This document shows, in pieces, positions 1-8,977 of a stretch of DNA of 64,000 nucleotides; within the stretch, counting starts at the first letter, position 1, and each line of letters begins with the position of its first letter. The stretch comes from Ga0077527 sp964433345 (GTDB lineage Bacteria > Pseudomonadota > Gammaproteobacteria > Burkholderiales > SG8-41): contig CAYSQJ010000001.1 of NCBI GenBank assembly GCA_964433345.1, forward strand, positions 62,001-126,000, read 5' to 3'. A program made the translations under genes and the position numbers. Below the pieces are notes generated by a model that was not told where the DNA came from, ran no database searches, and saw nothing but the letters and a program-made list of their open reading frames with translations.

Positions 1-418
1 CGCGAAACTTGTCGAAGGGCACACCGTCACGCTCCAGCGTCGCGCGCAGTTGCGCCAGCGAGAGCTTGTTGTCGGTGGCGATGCGCTCCAGCGCCTTGCC
101 GAGTTCGGCGTCGTCGACGCGCAGGCCGATGTCCCTTGCGTGCTGCATCTGCACCCGGTCGCCGATCAGGCGCTCGAGCAGCTGGCGCTCGATGACCTCG
201 CGCGGCGGTGGCGGAGTGCCCTGCTGGCGCAGCTGCCGGAGGGCGAAGTCGACCCGCGCCGCGAGTTCCTTCTGCGTGATGATCTCGTCGTTGACCACGG
301 CGATGATGCGATCGACGGTGACGATGGCGCGCGGCTTGGCGCCCTGGGCATGGACTGCCGGCGCGGCGGCCGCGAGGACGGCGACGCAGGAGAGAACAAG
401 GCAGAGTCGGAAGGGCAT
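1..418 (-). CDS. surA: Periplasmic chaperone SurA, N-terminal part (cut by window edge)
   Basis: Periplasmic chaperone/peptidyl-prolyl isomerase that escorts unfolded outer-membrane proteins such as LptD. About 139 N-terminal residues are visible; the rest lies beyond the edge. An ATG at 418 is followed by a Sec signal peptide (basic start, hydrophobic LVLSCVAVLAAAAPAVHAQ) and then the SurA_N segment with RIIAVVNDEIITQKEL, a family hallmark. The parvulin domains are not in the window. It starts 49 bases after lptD on the same strand, the usual lptD-surA order, so co-transcription is likely. Confidence 0.93.
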   Translation of the reverse strand, partial: MPFRLCLVLSCVAVLAAAAPAVHAQGAKPRAIVTVDRIIAVVNDEIITQKELAARVDFALRQLRQQGTPPPPREVIERQLLERLIGDRVQMQHARDIGLRVDDAELGKALERIATDNKLSLAQLRATLERDGVPFDKFR

Positions 419-467
419 GTTGAATCCAGGAAAGTCGGGTTGTCCGGCGCGGAACCGCCGGGGGCGG

Positions 468-2768
468 CTAGAACACGCCGGGTACATTGTATTGGACCGG
501 AGCGCCCGCGCGGGGATCCATGGTCTTGTAACCGCTGATGTTGCGGAACAGGACTTCGGTCGGGTTGGTGCCGATGCGCGAAATGCCGCTCAGCTCAAGC
601 TGGATGAAAATCGACGTGCTGGCGGCGGAGGTGGTGGTCGCGAAACGGTGCCCGACGATGCGCAGGGCCCAGCAGCGGTCAGTGTACTCGACGCCGGCCA
701 GCGCTTCGAGGGTCCGGTTGTCGCGGATCGAGTAGTTCCAGCGGGCGACCCCGCTCCAGCGGCTGTCGATCGGCCATTGCGCGGAAAAATCCGCCTGGCG
801 CAGCGTGTTGAGGGTGTCGCGGTATGCCAGGTTCAGCACCTTGCCGGCCTGCGGCTGGTAGCGGCCCGCGATATTGAATTTCTGGGTCTGCTTGAGATCG
901 GTGTTGTACTGCCAGCCGGCCTCGGTGGTCCAGTTCTTCGCGATGTTGCCGCTGATCACCGCGAGCACGTCCGAGCTGTTGCTGTCGCGCGCACGCGGCG
1001 CGACCCCCGGCACCGTCACCCGCTGCGACTGGAAGTAATAGCGCTGGGCCAGCGCCACGCGCAGGCGCTCGATGCCGGTGCTGGCGTCGATGAAGCGGGA
1101 GCTGACGCCCGCGGTCAGCTGGTTGGCGTCGTTGATGCGGTCGCTGCCGCTGAACTGGTTCTCGGTGAACAGGGTCGCGAAATTGATGTCCTGCAGCCCG
1201 CTTTCGAAGTTGGGCAGCCGGCTCTGGTCCCGGTACGGGATGTAGACATAGTAGGCCTTGGGCTCCAGCGTCTGGATCAGGGACTGGCCGCGGGCCTGCA
1301 TCTCGCGCTCGAACACGACACCGGTTTCGGCGCTGAAGATCGGCAATGTGCGCGTGCGATCCTCGAGGTTGCCGGCGTTGTTTTTGCCCATCGCGTAACG
1401 CGTGATGTGGGCCCCGATTTTCGGGGTCACGAAGGCGAAGGCGTTCTGCAGCGGCAGCGAAAAACTGGGGTTGAGCACGGCCCGCTGGCCGTTGATCAGC
1501 GAGGGATGGTCGAAGGCCGTGTAGCTGCCCAGCAGGTCGAAATCGCCGATGCGCGTGCCCAGGTGCTGGGCGGACAGCGTGAGCTGCGGCTGCCGGTTGT
1601 ACGGCGCCACCAGCGGTGCCAGCGGATCCGACTGCAGCGTCTGCCAGCGCTGGGTAAAAGCGGAAAAGCTGTAGGTGCCGCCGTTGCCCCAGGTGCCGCC
1701 GCGCGCGAGCGTCAGGTCGTTGGTCAGGAAGACCTGGGAAGTTCCGGCAATCAGGGTCGACAGGTCGGTGAAGTAGTTGCCGTCGGATACGCGGTTGATG
1801 TTGATGTTGCCGCTCCAGCCGCGGCCGATGTTCTGCTGGTGTTTGGCGAACAGCGCCCAGCGGTCGCGGCTTACCTGCTGGTCACTGGCCAGCACTTCGC
1901 TGCGAATCTCGCCCTGCCAATTCGGGTTGAGATAGCGGAATTCGCCGCCCAGCTGCAGGCCGCGCTTGGTCATGTAACGCGGATACAGCGTGGCATCCAT
2001 TTCCGGTGCGATGTTCCAGTAATAGGGAACCGTGAATTCGAAGCCGGTGGTGTTCGAGGTGCGATAGCTGGGCGTCAGGAAACCCGATTTGCGTTCCTGG
2101 TGCAGCGAGAAGGACAGGTAGGGCGAGTAGAAAATGGTCTGGTCAAAGAACACGATGCTGGCATCGCGGGCAACACCGACATCGCGGCTGCGGTCGATGT
2201 CGAGCTGCCGGGCGCGGATGAACCAGGCATCGTTACCCGGCTCGCATGTCGTGTAGCTGGCGGTCTGCACGCGGTACTGTCCGGGGCCTTCGAACAGCAG
2301 CCGCTCCGCGGTGCCGCGGCCGTCGGTCTCCCCGATGCGCGCAGCGCCGGCCGCGCCGCTTCCCGGCGGCAGGCTCATCAGCATGTAGCGCGGCTGCTCC
2401 ATGTGGCCGCGGTCGGTGTTGATCTCGTAACGCAGGGACTCGCCTTCGATGATCTCGCGGTCCTGTTCGATGCGCACATTGCCTTTGGCGGTCAGCACGT
2501 CGCTGGGCGTGTCGTGGCGCATCCAGTCCGCGAAGAACGCCTGCCCGCGCTTGCGCAACCGGGCGCTGCCGTAAGCCTCGATTTCCTTGTCCTGTATGCC
2601 CTGCAGGCGATCGGCCTCGATGAACAGCGGCACCTCGTCGCCATTGTCCGCCGGGATCAGCAACAGGCTGGGCTGCGATTTCAGTTTCAGCCCCTGCTCG
2701 GCGCCGGCTACCAGCGGCAGCGCACACAGCACGGCAAGCGCAATCCGGGTTTTTCTGGAGGAGGGCAT
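468..2768 (-). CDS. lptD: LPS-assembly outer-membrane protein LptD
   Basis: Outer-membrane beta-barrel that inserts lipopolysaccharide into the outer leaflet together with the lipoprotein LptE. The 766-residue product has a signal peptide (about 1-23), an LptA-like N-terminal domain (about 45-170, with EADRLQGIQD and AYGSARLRKRGQ) and a long C-terminal barrel of alternating aromatic strands. One mature cysteine on each side, C175 (TTCEPGNDAW) and C699 (DRCWALRI), could form the inter-domain disulfide that in E. coli uses two cysteine pairs. It is divergent from amgK and precedes surA. Confidence 0.96.
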   Translation of the reverse strand: MPSSRKTRIALAVLCALPLVAGAEQGLKLKSQPSLLLIPADNGDEVPLFIEADRLQGIQDKEIEAYGSARLRKRGQAFFADWMRHDTPSDVLTAKGNVRIEQDREIIEGESLRYEINTDRGHMEQPRYMLMSLPPGSGAAGAARIGETDGRGTAERLLFEGPGQYRVQTASYTTCEPGNDAWFIRARQLDIDRSRDVGVARDASIVFFDQTIFYSPYLSFSLHQERKSGFLTPSYRTSNTTGFEFTVPYYWNIAPEMDATLYPRYMTKRGLQLGGEFRYLNPNWQGEIRSEVLASDQQVSRDRWALFAKHQQNIGRGWSGNININRVSDGNYFTDLSTLIAGTSQVFLTNDLTLARGGTWGNGGTYSFSAFTQRWQTLQSDPLAPLVAPYNRQPQLTLSAQHLGTRIGDFDLLGSYTAFDHPSLINGQRAVLNPSFSLPLQNAFAFVTPKIGAHITRYAMGKNNAGNLEDRTRTLPIFSAETGVVFEREMQARGQSLIQTLEPKAYYVYIPYRDQSRLPNFESGLQDINFATLFTENQFSGSDRINDANQLTAGVSSRFIDASTGIERLRVALAQRYYFQSQRVTVPGVAPRARDSNSSDVLAVISGNIAKNWTTEAGWQYNTDLKQTQKFNIAGRYQPQAGKVLNLAYRDTLNTLRQADFSAQWPIDSRWSGVARWNYSIRDNRTLEALAGVEYTDRCWALRIVGHRFATTTSAASTSIFIQLELSGISRIGTNPTEVLFRNISGYKTMDPRAGAPVQYNVPGVF

Positions 2769-2826
2769 CGGAGGGGGGTGTCAGGCGAGGTGGTAAAATC
2801 TCACAATTCACTGACCGAAGCAACGC

Positions 2827-3846
2827 TTGAATCCCTCTCCAGTGGCCGGGCGCGACGAGCGCCTCGAATCGCTCTGCGCGTGGCTCGCCGGACCTCTTGC
2901 CGGCGCCCCGTTTTCGCTTGCGCCGGCATCCGCTGACGCGAGCTTCCGCCGCTATTTCCGCGTGACGTTCTCCGGCACGACGCGGATCGTCATGGATGCG
3001 CCGCCCGAGCGTGAGGACTGCCGTCCCTTTGTCAAGGTCGCGGCGCTGATGGCCGGCGCCGGGTTGCATGTGCCGCAGGTGCTGGCTGCCGACATCGACC
3101 GCGGATTCCTGCTGCTTTCAGACCTCGGCGATACCACCTACCTCAAGGCACTGGATGATGCCAATGCCGATGCCCTGTTCGGCGACGCAACAGCCGCGTT
3201 GCTGGCCTGGCAGCAGGCCAGCCGTCCGGGGGTGCTGCCGCCCTACGACCGTGCGCTGCTGCAACGGGAAATGGATCTCTTTCCCGAGTGGTATGTCGGA
3301 CGCCATCTCGGCGTCACGCTGTCCGCTGCGCAGCGTGAAACCCTGACCCGCATCAACGGCCTGCTCGCCGACAGCGCGCTGGCGCAGCCACCGGTGTACG
3401 TGCACCGGGATTTCATGCCGCGCAACCTGATGCTGTCTTCGCCGAATCCCGGCGTGCTCGATTTTCAGGACGCGGTGTACGGACCGCCGACTTACGACCT
3501 CGCCTCGCTGTTCCGCGATGCCTTCATCAGCTGGCCGGAAGAACGCGCGCTGGACTGGGTCGTGCGTTACTGGGAGCAGGCGAAACGCGCGGGGCTGCCG
3601 GTCGATGAGGATTTCGGGTCGTTTTACCGTGCATTTGAATGGATGGGCCTGCAGCGCCATCTGAAGGTACTCGGCATTTTCGCGCGTATCCGCTACCGCG
3701 ACGGCAAGCCGGCCTATCTTGAAGACGCGCCGCGATTCCTCGCCTATGTCAAATCCGTCTGCATGCGCTACGACGAGCTTGCCCCGCTGGCACGGCTGTT
3801 CGACGAAATCGAGCAGCGCCCGCCGCAGGTCGGCTACACCTTCTGA
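2827..3846 (+). CDS. amgK: N-acetylmuramate/N-acetylglucosamine anomeric kinase AmgK
   Basis: Aminoglycoside-phosphotransferase-fold sugar kinase that phosphorylates MurNAc/GlcNAc at C1 in the AmgK-MurU peptidoglycan recycling route. The 339-residue product shows the APH catalytic loop H193-R-D195 with N200 (VHRDFMPRNLM) and a second metal aspartate D212 (VLDFQDAVYGP). The start is a TTG at 2827; an in-frame GTG at 2842 is an alternative. The murU gene follows after 14 bases, and lptD is divergent upstream, an arrangement known from pseudomonads and betaproteobacteria. The assignment rests on the kinase motif plus the MurU neighbour. Confidence 0.87.
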   Translation: MNPSPVAGRDERLESLCAWLAGPLAGAPFSLAPASADASFRRYFRVTFSGTTRIVMDAPPEREDCRPFVKVAALMAGAGLHVPQVLAADIDRGFLLLSDLGDTTYLKALDDANADALFGDATAALLAWQQASRPGVLPPYDRALLQREMDLFPEWYVGRHLGVTLSAAQRETLTRINGLLADSALAQPPVYVHRDFMPRNLMLSSPNPGVLDFQDAVYGPPTYDLASLFRDAFISWPEERALDWVVRYWEQAKRAGLPVDEDFGSFYRAFEWMGLQRHLKVLGIFARIRYRDGKPAYLEDAPRFLAYVKSVCMRYDELAPLARLFDEIEQRPPQVGYTF

Positions 3847-3860
3847 ATGCGGCGCGCGCG

Positions 3861-4544
3861 ATGAAGGCGATGATCCTGGCTGCCGGACGCGGCGAACGCA
3901 TGCGGCCGCTGACCGACCATACACCCAAGGCCTTGCTGCAGGTCGCGGGACGGCCGCTTATCCTGCGCATCTTGCAGGCCCTGGTGAAAGCCGGAGTGGC
4001 TGATGTCGTGATCAATCTTGCCCATCTTGGCGGGCAGATCGAAGCGGCGCTGGGCGACGGTCGCGCGCTGGGCGCCCGCATCGCCTATTCGCGCGAGGCC
4101 GAAGCCTTGGAGACCGCCGGCGGCATCGCGAACGCGTTGTCGCTGCTGGGGACGGCACCCTTCATTGCGGTCAATGCCGACGTCTGCACCGATTATGATT
4201 TTTCTCCGCTGGTGGCGGCGGCCCGCGGATTGCCCGGGGAAGAAGCACTTGCGCACCTGGTGCTGGTGCCCAATCCGCCGCATCATCCTGCAGGTGATTT
4301 CGGCCTTGCGGCGGGACGGATCACTGTGGACGGCAAACCACGCCATACTTTCAGCGGCATCGGCGCCTATCATCCCGCGCTGTTTGCCGGCGTCGCACCC
4401 GGCAGCAAGGCACGCCTTGCCAATCTTCTTCATGCTGGAATTGCCCGGCAGCAGGTGACGGGCGAGCTGTATCCGGGTTACTGGCAGGATGTCGGCACCC
4501 CCGAGCGTCTCGCCGAAGCCGGCCGCAGGCTGGCCTCGGCATGA
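3861..4544 (+). CDS. murU: N-acetylmuramate alpha-1-phosphate uridylyltransferase MurU
   Basis: Nucleotidyltransferase making UDP-MurNAc from MurNAc-1-phosphate, which bypasses de novo UDP-MurNAc synthesis and the fosfomycin target MurA. The 227-residue product begins MKAMILAAGRGERMRPLTD, the nucleotidyl-transferase signature with the conserved Arg14 and Lys23 (PKALL), and carries AVNADVCTDYDF for metal binding in the Rossmann-like core. It lies 14 bases after amgK, and its stop overlaps the next start (ATGA), so the three genes are probably one transcript. Confidence 0.9.
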   Translation: MKAMILAAGRGERMRPLTDHTPKALLQVAGRPLILRILQALVKAGVADVVINLAHLGGQIEAALGDGRALGARIAYSREAEALETAGGIANALSLLGTAPFIAVNADVCTDYDFSPLVAAARGLPGEEALAHLVLVPNPPHHPAGDFGLAAGRITVDGKPRHTFSGIGAYHPALFAGVAPGSKARLANLLHAGIARQQVTGELYPGYWQDVGTPERLAEAGRRLASA

Positions 4545-4975
4545 CCGCCCCGCTGGACCCGACGCGGGCCGATGCCGTGCTGGTTTTCGATCCGGCCTGG
4601 ATTGCGGAACTGCGCGCGCGCTGGCTGGCGCTGATCGAAACTGCAGTCTGGGACGATCCGGCCATGCAGCGCCTCGGCGATGCGCCTCGGTTGCGCAAGC
4701 GGCTGCTCGAGCTTGGTGAGTGCCTGAAAGGCCTTACGGCCGACCGCGGCTGGATCCCGCATCCACGCGAACGCCTGAAAAGCGCGCTTGCAACCGCCGT
4801 GGGCGTTCGCGAATCGCTGGCCGCAGTCGAGGGACTGCTGGCAGGTCTCACGGCGGGTGCCGCGGCGGACGGGCTGCACGAGCAGTTCATCAACCTGCGC
4901 ACCACGGTCGAGGTCATGCTGGCGGACCGGGAAAACACCTGGGCGGCGCTGCTGGATGCGCAGCTCGGCGATTGA
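4541..4975 (+). CDS. Conserved-looking protein of unknown function between murU and pepP
   Basis: A 144-residue soluble, mostly helical protein whose family I do not recognise. It has no signal peptide or membrane segment. It is rich in Leu/Ala/Arg with an FDPAWIAELRARWLALIE start and an ending TTVEVMLADRENTWAALLDAQ. Its ATG overlaps the murU stop by four bases, which implies translational coupling, and pepP starts 22 bases after its stop. Position and codon usage like its neighbours support a real gene; a role in cell-wall recycling would be a guess from location only. Confidence 0.75.
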   Translation: MTAPLDPTRADAVLVFDPAWIAELRARWLALIETAVWDDPAMQRLGDAPRLRKRLLELGECLKGLTADRGWIPHPRERLKSALATAVGVRESLAAVEGLLAGLTAGAAADGLHEQFINLRTTVEVMLADRENTWAALLDAQLGD

Positions 4976-4997
4976 TTGCGGCGGCTATAATCGATCC

Positions 4998-6320
4998 ATG
5001 CACACTCCATTGCCATCCGCCGCGGTGCATGCCGCGCGCAGGGCGCGGCTTGCTGCGATGCTCGGCGACGGCGTTGCCATCGTGCCGACCGCGCCGGAAC
5101 GCATCCGCAATCGCGACGCCCATTATCCGTATCGCTACGACAGCTATTTCTATTATCTGACCGGATTCCGCGAGCCCGAAGCCGTGCTGGTGCTGACCGG
5201 GGGCTCCGCGCCGCAGAGTATTCTGTTCTGCCGCGAGAAGAACGCCGAGCGGGAAATCTGGGACGGTTATCGCCATGGACCCGAAGCCGCGCGCGCGGCT
5301 TTCGGCTTCGATGCGGCGCATGTCATCGGGGAGCTCGATGCGCGCATGCCGGACCTGCTGGCGGACCGGCCTGCGATGCATGTGCATCTCGGCGACGATG
5401 TGGTATGGGACGCGCGCGTGCTGGGATGGATCAATACCGTGCGCGGCCGCGCACGCAGCGGCGTTGCTGCACCACAGGAGATCCGCGATGTGCGTGCGCT
5501 GCTCGACGAGATGCGCCTGCTCAAGGACGAGCACGAGCTCGCATTGATGCGCCGTGCCGGCGAAATTTCCGGTGCTGCGCACCGGCGGGCGATGCAGGCG
5601 GCCCGGCCTGGCGTCACCGAATATGAAATCGAGGCCGTGCTGCAGCACGAGTTCCGCCGCTGCGGCGCCCAGGCGCCTGCCTACACACCCATCGTTGCCG
5701 GCGGCGCCAATGCCTGCGTGCTGCATTACGTCGACAACAGCGCGCCGCTGGGCGATGGTGACCTGCTGCTGATTGACGCCGGCTGTGAACTGGACGGTTA
5801 TGCCTCCGACATCACGCGCACCTTCCCGGTCAACGGCCGTTTCAGCGGCCCGCAGCGCGCGGTTTATGAGCTGGTGCTGGCGGCGCAAGCCGCGGCGATT
5901 GCGGCCGTGAAACCTGGCGCGCGCTGGAATGATCCGCATGATGCCGCGGTGCGGATGCTGGCGCAGGGGTTCATCGATCTCGGGTTGCTGCAGGGTACGC
6001 TGGATGCCGTGCTTGAACAGGAAAGTTACCGCCAGTTCTACATGCATCGTACCGGGCACTGGCTCGGACTCGACGTGCATGATGCCGGCGAGTACAAGAC
6101 CGGTGGTGACTGGCGCGAACTGCGTCCGGGCATGGTGCTGACCGTCGAACCCGGTTGTTACATCCGGCCTGCACCCGGTGTTCCCGAAGCATTTGCCAAT
6201 ATCGGGGTACGCATCGAGGACGACGTGCTGGTGACGGTACAGGACCATGAAATCCTCAGTGCCGGCGCGCCCAAGGCCGTGGCCGAAATCGAGGCGCTGA
6301 TGCGCGCTGCCCGTGGCTGA
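4998..6320 (+). CDS. pepP: Xaa-Pro aminopeptidase PepP
   Basis: Manganese-dependent M24B metallopeptidase that removes N-terminal residues preceding proline. From the ATG at 4998 the product is 440 residues, matching the family (441 in E. coli); upstream extension of the frame overlaps the preceding gene and is rejected. An N-terminal creatinase-like domain (PYRYDSYFYYLTGF) is followed by the pita-bread domain with metal ligands in LLIDAGCE, ASDITRTFP, MHRTGHWLGLDVHD, TVEPGCY and GVRIEDD. The 3' end overlaps ubiH by 8 bases, the common pepP-ubiH order. Confidence 0.95.
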   Translation: MHTPLPSAAVHAARRARLAAMLGDGVAIVPTAPERIRNRDAHYPYRYDSYFYYLTGFREPEAVLVLTGGSAPQSILFCREKNAEREIWDGYRHGPEAARAAFGFDAAHVIGELDARMPDLLADRPAMHVHLGDDVVWDARVLGWINTVRGRARSGVAAPQEIRDVRALLDEMRLLKDEHELALMRRAGEISGAAHRRAMQAARPGVTEYEIEAVLQHEFRRCGAQAPAYTPIVAGGANACVLHYVDNSAPLGDGDLLLIDAGCELDGYASDITRTFPVNGRFSGPQRAVYELVLAAQAAAIAAVKPGARWNDPHDAAVRMLAQGFIDLGLLQGTLDAVLEQESYRQFYMHRTGHWLGLDVHDAGEYKTGGDWRELRPGMVLTVEPGCYIRPAPGVPEAFANIGVRIEDDVLVTVQDHEILSAGAPKAVAEIEALMRAARG

Positions 6321-7449
6321 AGCGGCCGATATCGTCATCGTCGGCGGCGGCCCGGTAGGGAGCGCACTGGTGCTCGCGCTGCGCGATGCCGGGCTGCGGA
6401 CGGTATTGCTGGAGGCCCAGACGGTGCCCAGCGCTGATCGGCGTCCGCTGGCACTGTCCTACGGCAGCCGCCTGCTGCTGGAGCGGCTTGGAGTGTGGCC
6501 CGAACTCGCGGCTGCCGCGACGCCGATACGCCTGATCCACGTGTCGCAGCGCGGTGGTTTCGGGCGGGTGAGCATGAGTGCGGACGAATGCGGATTGCCC
6601 GACCTCGGCTATGTCGTTGATTACAGCCAGCTTGCGGCACTGCTTGCCGAGGCTGCCGCGGGCAGCGGCGCATCCTGCCGTCACGGGGCGCAGGTTGATT
6701 CCTGGCGGGGCGGCAACCCCGCGGTGCTGCAGTACCGGCAGGCTGACCGGCAGCTTGAGCTGCAAGCCGGTCTGGCTGTCATCGCCGATGGCGGCGCCGT
6801 ACCCGATGCGGAAACCCGGGAATATCGGCAATGCGCAGTGACCGCGCATGTCGTGAGTGAGTGCCCGCACAACAACAGGGCCTACGAGCGCTTCACGCCC
6901 CAAGGGCCGCTGGCCTTGCTGCCGGATGGCGAGGGCTGGGCTTTGGTATGGACGACTACGCCGCAGCGCGCACTGCAGTTGTGCGCGGTGGACGCAACGG
7001 AATTTCTGGCGCAACTGCAGGAGGAGTTCGGCGGGCGCGCCGGCCGCTTTACCGCGGTGTCGGTACGTGCCAGCCATGCGCTGCGCCAGCGTCGCGCGTC
7101 TGCCGATGCCGGACACGTGGTTTTCATCGGCAATGCCGCGCAGACGCTGCATCCGGTGGCGGGACAGGGATTCAATCTCGGCTTGCGCGATGCCTGGGAA
7201 CTTGCCGAGCAGATCATCCGGGGCGGAACCGATCCACTGGGCTCCGATGCCTGGTTGCGGGCCTACCGGCGGCGGCGCAGCGTCGATCGCGACGGCGGTA
7301 TCGGATTCACGCATGGACTGGTCAGGCTTTTTTCCAACGATCTGCCGCCGCTGCGCTTCGCACGTGGCATGGGGCTTGCATTGCTCGGCAGCGCGCCGCC
7401 GCTGAAAAATTTCCTGGCAAGACGCATGACTTTCGGCGCGCGCGGCTGA
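6313..7449 (+). CDS. ubiH: FAD-dependent ubiquinone hydroxylase, UbiH/VisC family
   Basis: Flavin monooxygenase hydroxylating the ring of a ubiquinone precursor. The 378-residue product has an N-terminal dinucleotide fold (VIVGGGPVGSALVLALRDAG, ending in Glu34), and the second FAD motif FIGNAAQTLHPVAGQGFNLG around residues 270-290. The start is a GTG at 6313, inside the end of pepP. The subfamily (UbiH, UbiF or UbiI) cannot be fixed from motifs alone; the pepP neighbour favours UbiH. Confidence 0.87.
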   Translation: MAEAADIVIVGGGPVGSALVLALRDAGLRTVLLEAQTVPSADRRPLALSYGSRLLLERLGVWPELAAAATPIRLIHVSQRGGFGRVSMSADECGLPDLGYVVDYSQLAALLAEAAAGSGASCRHGAQVDSWRGGNPAVLQYRQADRQLELQAGLAVIADGGAVPDAETREYRQCAVTAHVVSECPHNNRAYERFTPQGPLALLPDGEGWALVWTTTPQRALQLCAVDATEFLAQLQEEFGGRAGRFTAVSVRASHALRQRRASADAGHVVFIGNAAQTLHPVAGQGFNLGLRDAWELAEQIIRGGTDPLGSDAWLRAYRRRRSVDRDGGIGFTHGLVRLFSNDLPPLRFARGMGLALLGSAPPLKNFLARRMTFGARG

Positions 7450-7620
7450 ACGGCGGCGAATCGTTGCGGCACGGCGGCTTGTTCGCCAATCTGCAGTTGG
7501 CTTTCGAGCATGCGCACTAAAGCCGTTCATCGCAAAGCGATTTTTTTCAGCGCTCGTCATCGAGCCTGTTTATGCGTGGTGCAAACGACACGCCTGCCCA
7601 AAAAAGAGGCAGATTTCCCT

Positions 7621-7648
7621 TTGCATGCCGCGCCGCTGTGATTACAAT
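7621..7648 (+). promoter_or_regulatory. Predicted sigma-70 promoter of dusB-fis
   Basis: TTGCAT at 7621-7626 and TACAAT at 7643-7648 are separated by 16 bases in the gap between ubiH and dusB. The GC-rich stretch directly after the -10 would suit growth-rate control, as known for fis operons. Prediction by eye only. Confidence 0.5.
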
Positions 7649-7687
7649 GGCGCCCTTTCTCCAGACACCTGCAAAAGAACAATTCCG

Positions 7688-8695
7688 GTGCGCATCGGTC
7701 CCCATCAGCTGAAGAACAACCTCATCGTGGCACCGATGGCGGGCGTGACCGACCGTCCCTTCCGCCAGCTGTGCAAGACCATGGGTGCCGGCATGGCGGT
7801 GTCGGAGATGGTCGCCAGCAATTCCCTGCTCTGGGGTTCCGAGAAAACCCGGCGCCGCGCCAACCACGACGGAGAGGTCGATCCGATTTCGGTGCAGATC
7901 GCCGGAGCCGATCCGCAGATGCTTGCGGATGCCGCGCGCTACAACGTCGACCAGGGCGCGCAGATCATCGACATCAACATGGGCTGCCCGGCGAAAAAAG
8001 TCTGCAACGTGATGGCCGGCTCGGCACTGCTGAAGGACGAGCCGCTGGTCGGGCGCATCCTCGATGCCGTGGTGGCTGCGGTCGAGGTGCCGGTGACGCT
8101 GAAGATCCGCACCGGCTGGGACCGCGATCACCGCAACGCGCGCATGGTGGCGCGCATTGCCGAAAGCGCCGGCATCCAGGCGTTGGCCATCCACGGCCGC
8201 ACCCGCGCCTGCGGCTACAGCGGCGAGGCCGAGTACGACACCATCGCCGCGGTCAAGGCCGAGATTCGCATTCCGGTGATCGCCAACGGCGACATCACCA
8301 CGCCGGAGCGCGCGAAACACGTGCTCGAATACACCGGCGCCGATGCCGTGATGATCGGCCGCGCGGCCCAGGGCCGTCCCTGGATGTTCCGTGAAATCAC
8401 CCATTTCCTGGAGACCGGCCGGCATCTGCCGCCGCCGGCAGTGGAGGAAATACACCGCGTTCTGGTGGCGCATCTTCACGACCTGTACGGCTTTTATGGT
8501 GAGCACACCGGCGTGCGAGTCGCCCGCAAGCACATCTCCTGGTACACCAAGGGTCTGGCCGGGTCAGCAGCTTTCCGTCACGGCATGAACCAGCTGCAGA
8601 CCTGCGCCGAACAGATCGATGCCGTGAACCGGTTTTTTGCCGAACTTTCGGGTCTGGGCGAGCGCCTGACCTATGTGGAGGAACTTGCAGCATGA
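7688..8695 (+). CDS. dusB: tRNA-dihydrouridine synthase B
   Basis: FMN enzyme reducing specific uridines in the tRNA D-loop. The frame is open from 7625, but the family start aligns with the GTG at 7688 (VRIGPHQLKNNLIVAPMAG), giving 335 residues against 321 in E. coli. The TIM barrel carries the catalytic cysteine in IDINMGCPAKKV and the FMN/phosphate segments IHGRTRACGYSGEA and IANGDI. The stop overlaps the fis start, the classic dusB-fis operon. Confidence 0.95.
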   Translation: MRIGPHQLKNNLIVAPMAGVTDRPFRQLCKTMGAGMAVSEMVASNSLLWGSEKTRRRANHDGEVDPISVQIAGADPQMLADAARYNVDQGAQIIDINMGCPAKKVCNVMAGSALLKDEPLVGRILDAVVAAVEVPVTLKIRTGWDRDHRNARMVARIAESAGIQALAIHGRTRACGYSGEAEYDTIAAVKAEIRIPVIANGDITTPERAKHVLEYTGADAVMIGRAAQGRPWMFREITHFLETGRHLPPPAVEEIHRVLVAHLHDLYGFYGEHTGVRVARKHISWYTKGLAGSAAFRHGMNQLQTCAEQIDAVNRFFAELSGLGERLTYVEELAA

Positions 8696-8931
8696 TGAAT
8701 GAAACCGAAATGGCCCGCGTCGTGCGCCGGGCGATCGACGGTTATTTCAGGGATCTGGACGGCGAGAAGGCCAGCGGCGTCTACGACATGGTGATCGGCA
8801 GCGTGGAAAAACCGCTGCTCGAATCGGTACTGCACAAGGTGCGCGGCAACCAGTCGCATGCCGCGGCGATGCTCGGCATCAACCGCAACACCCTGCGCAA
8901 GAAAATCAAGACCTACAACATCAAGTTCTGA
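8692..8931 (+). CDS. fis: DNA-binding protein Fis
   Basis: Nucleoid-associated DNA-bending factor for inversion and growth-rate control of stable RNA. The 79-residue product has the C-terminal helix-turn-helix NQSHAAAMLGINRNTLRKKI, very close to the E. coli Fis recognition region, and a shorter N-terminal arm. Two ATGs are adjacent at 8692 and 8695; either is possible. The gene overlaps the dusB stop, and purH starts 46 bases downstream. Confidence 0.95.
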   Translation: MMNETEMARVVRRAIDGYFRDLDGEKASGVYDMVIGSVEKPLLESVLHKVRGNQSHAAAMLGINRNTLRKKIKTYNIKF

Positions 8932-8977
8932 CGGCATCCGGGTTCATCCCGCATCCCGGCATTCTTCAGTCGCAACC

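Noticed and set aside
2794..2799. TAAAAT as a promoter of amgK
   Set aside because: A possible -10 without any acceptable -35 at 16-18 bases, so not listed as a feature.
9..2936. Plus-strand open frame of 975 codons opposite surA and lptD
   Set aside because: Antisense shadow of G+C-rich lptD; the product is Arg/Ala/Gly/Val-rich low-complexity with no domain, while the minus strand encodes clear LptD and SurA.
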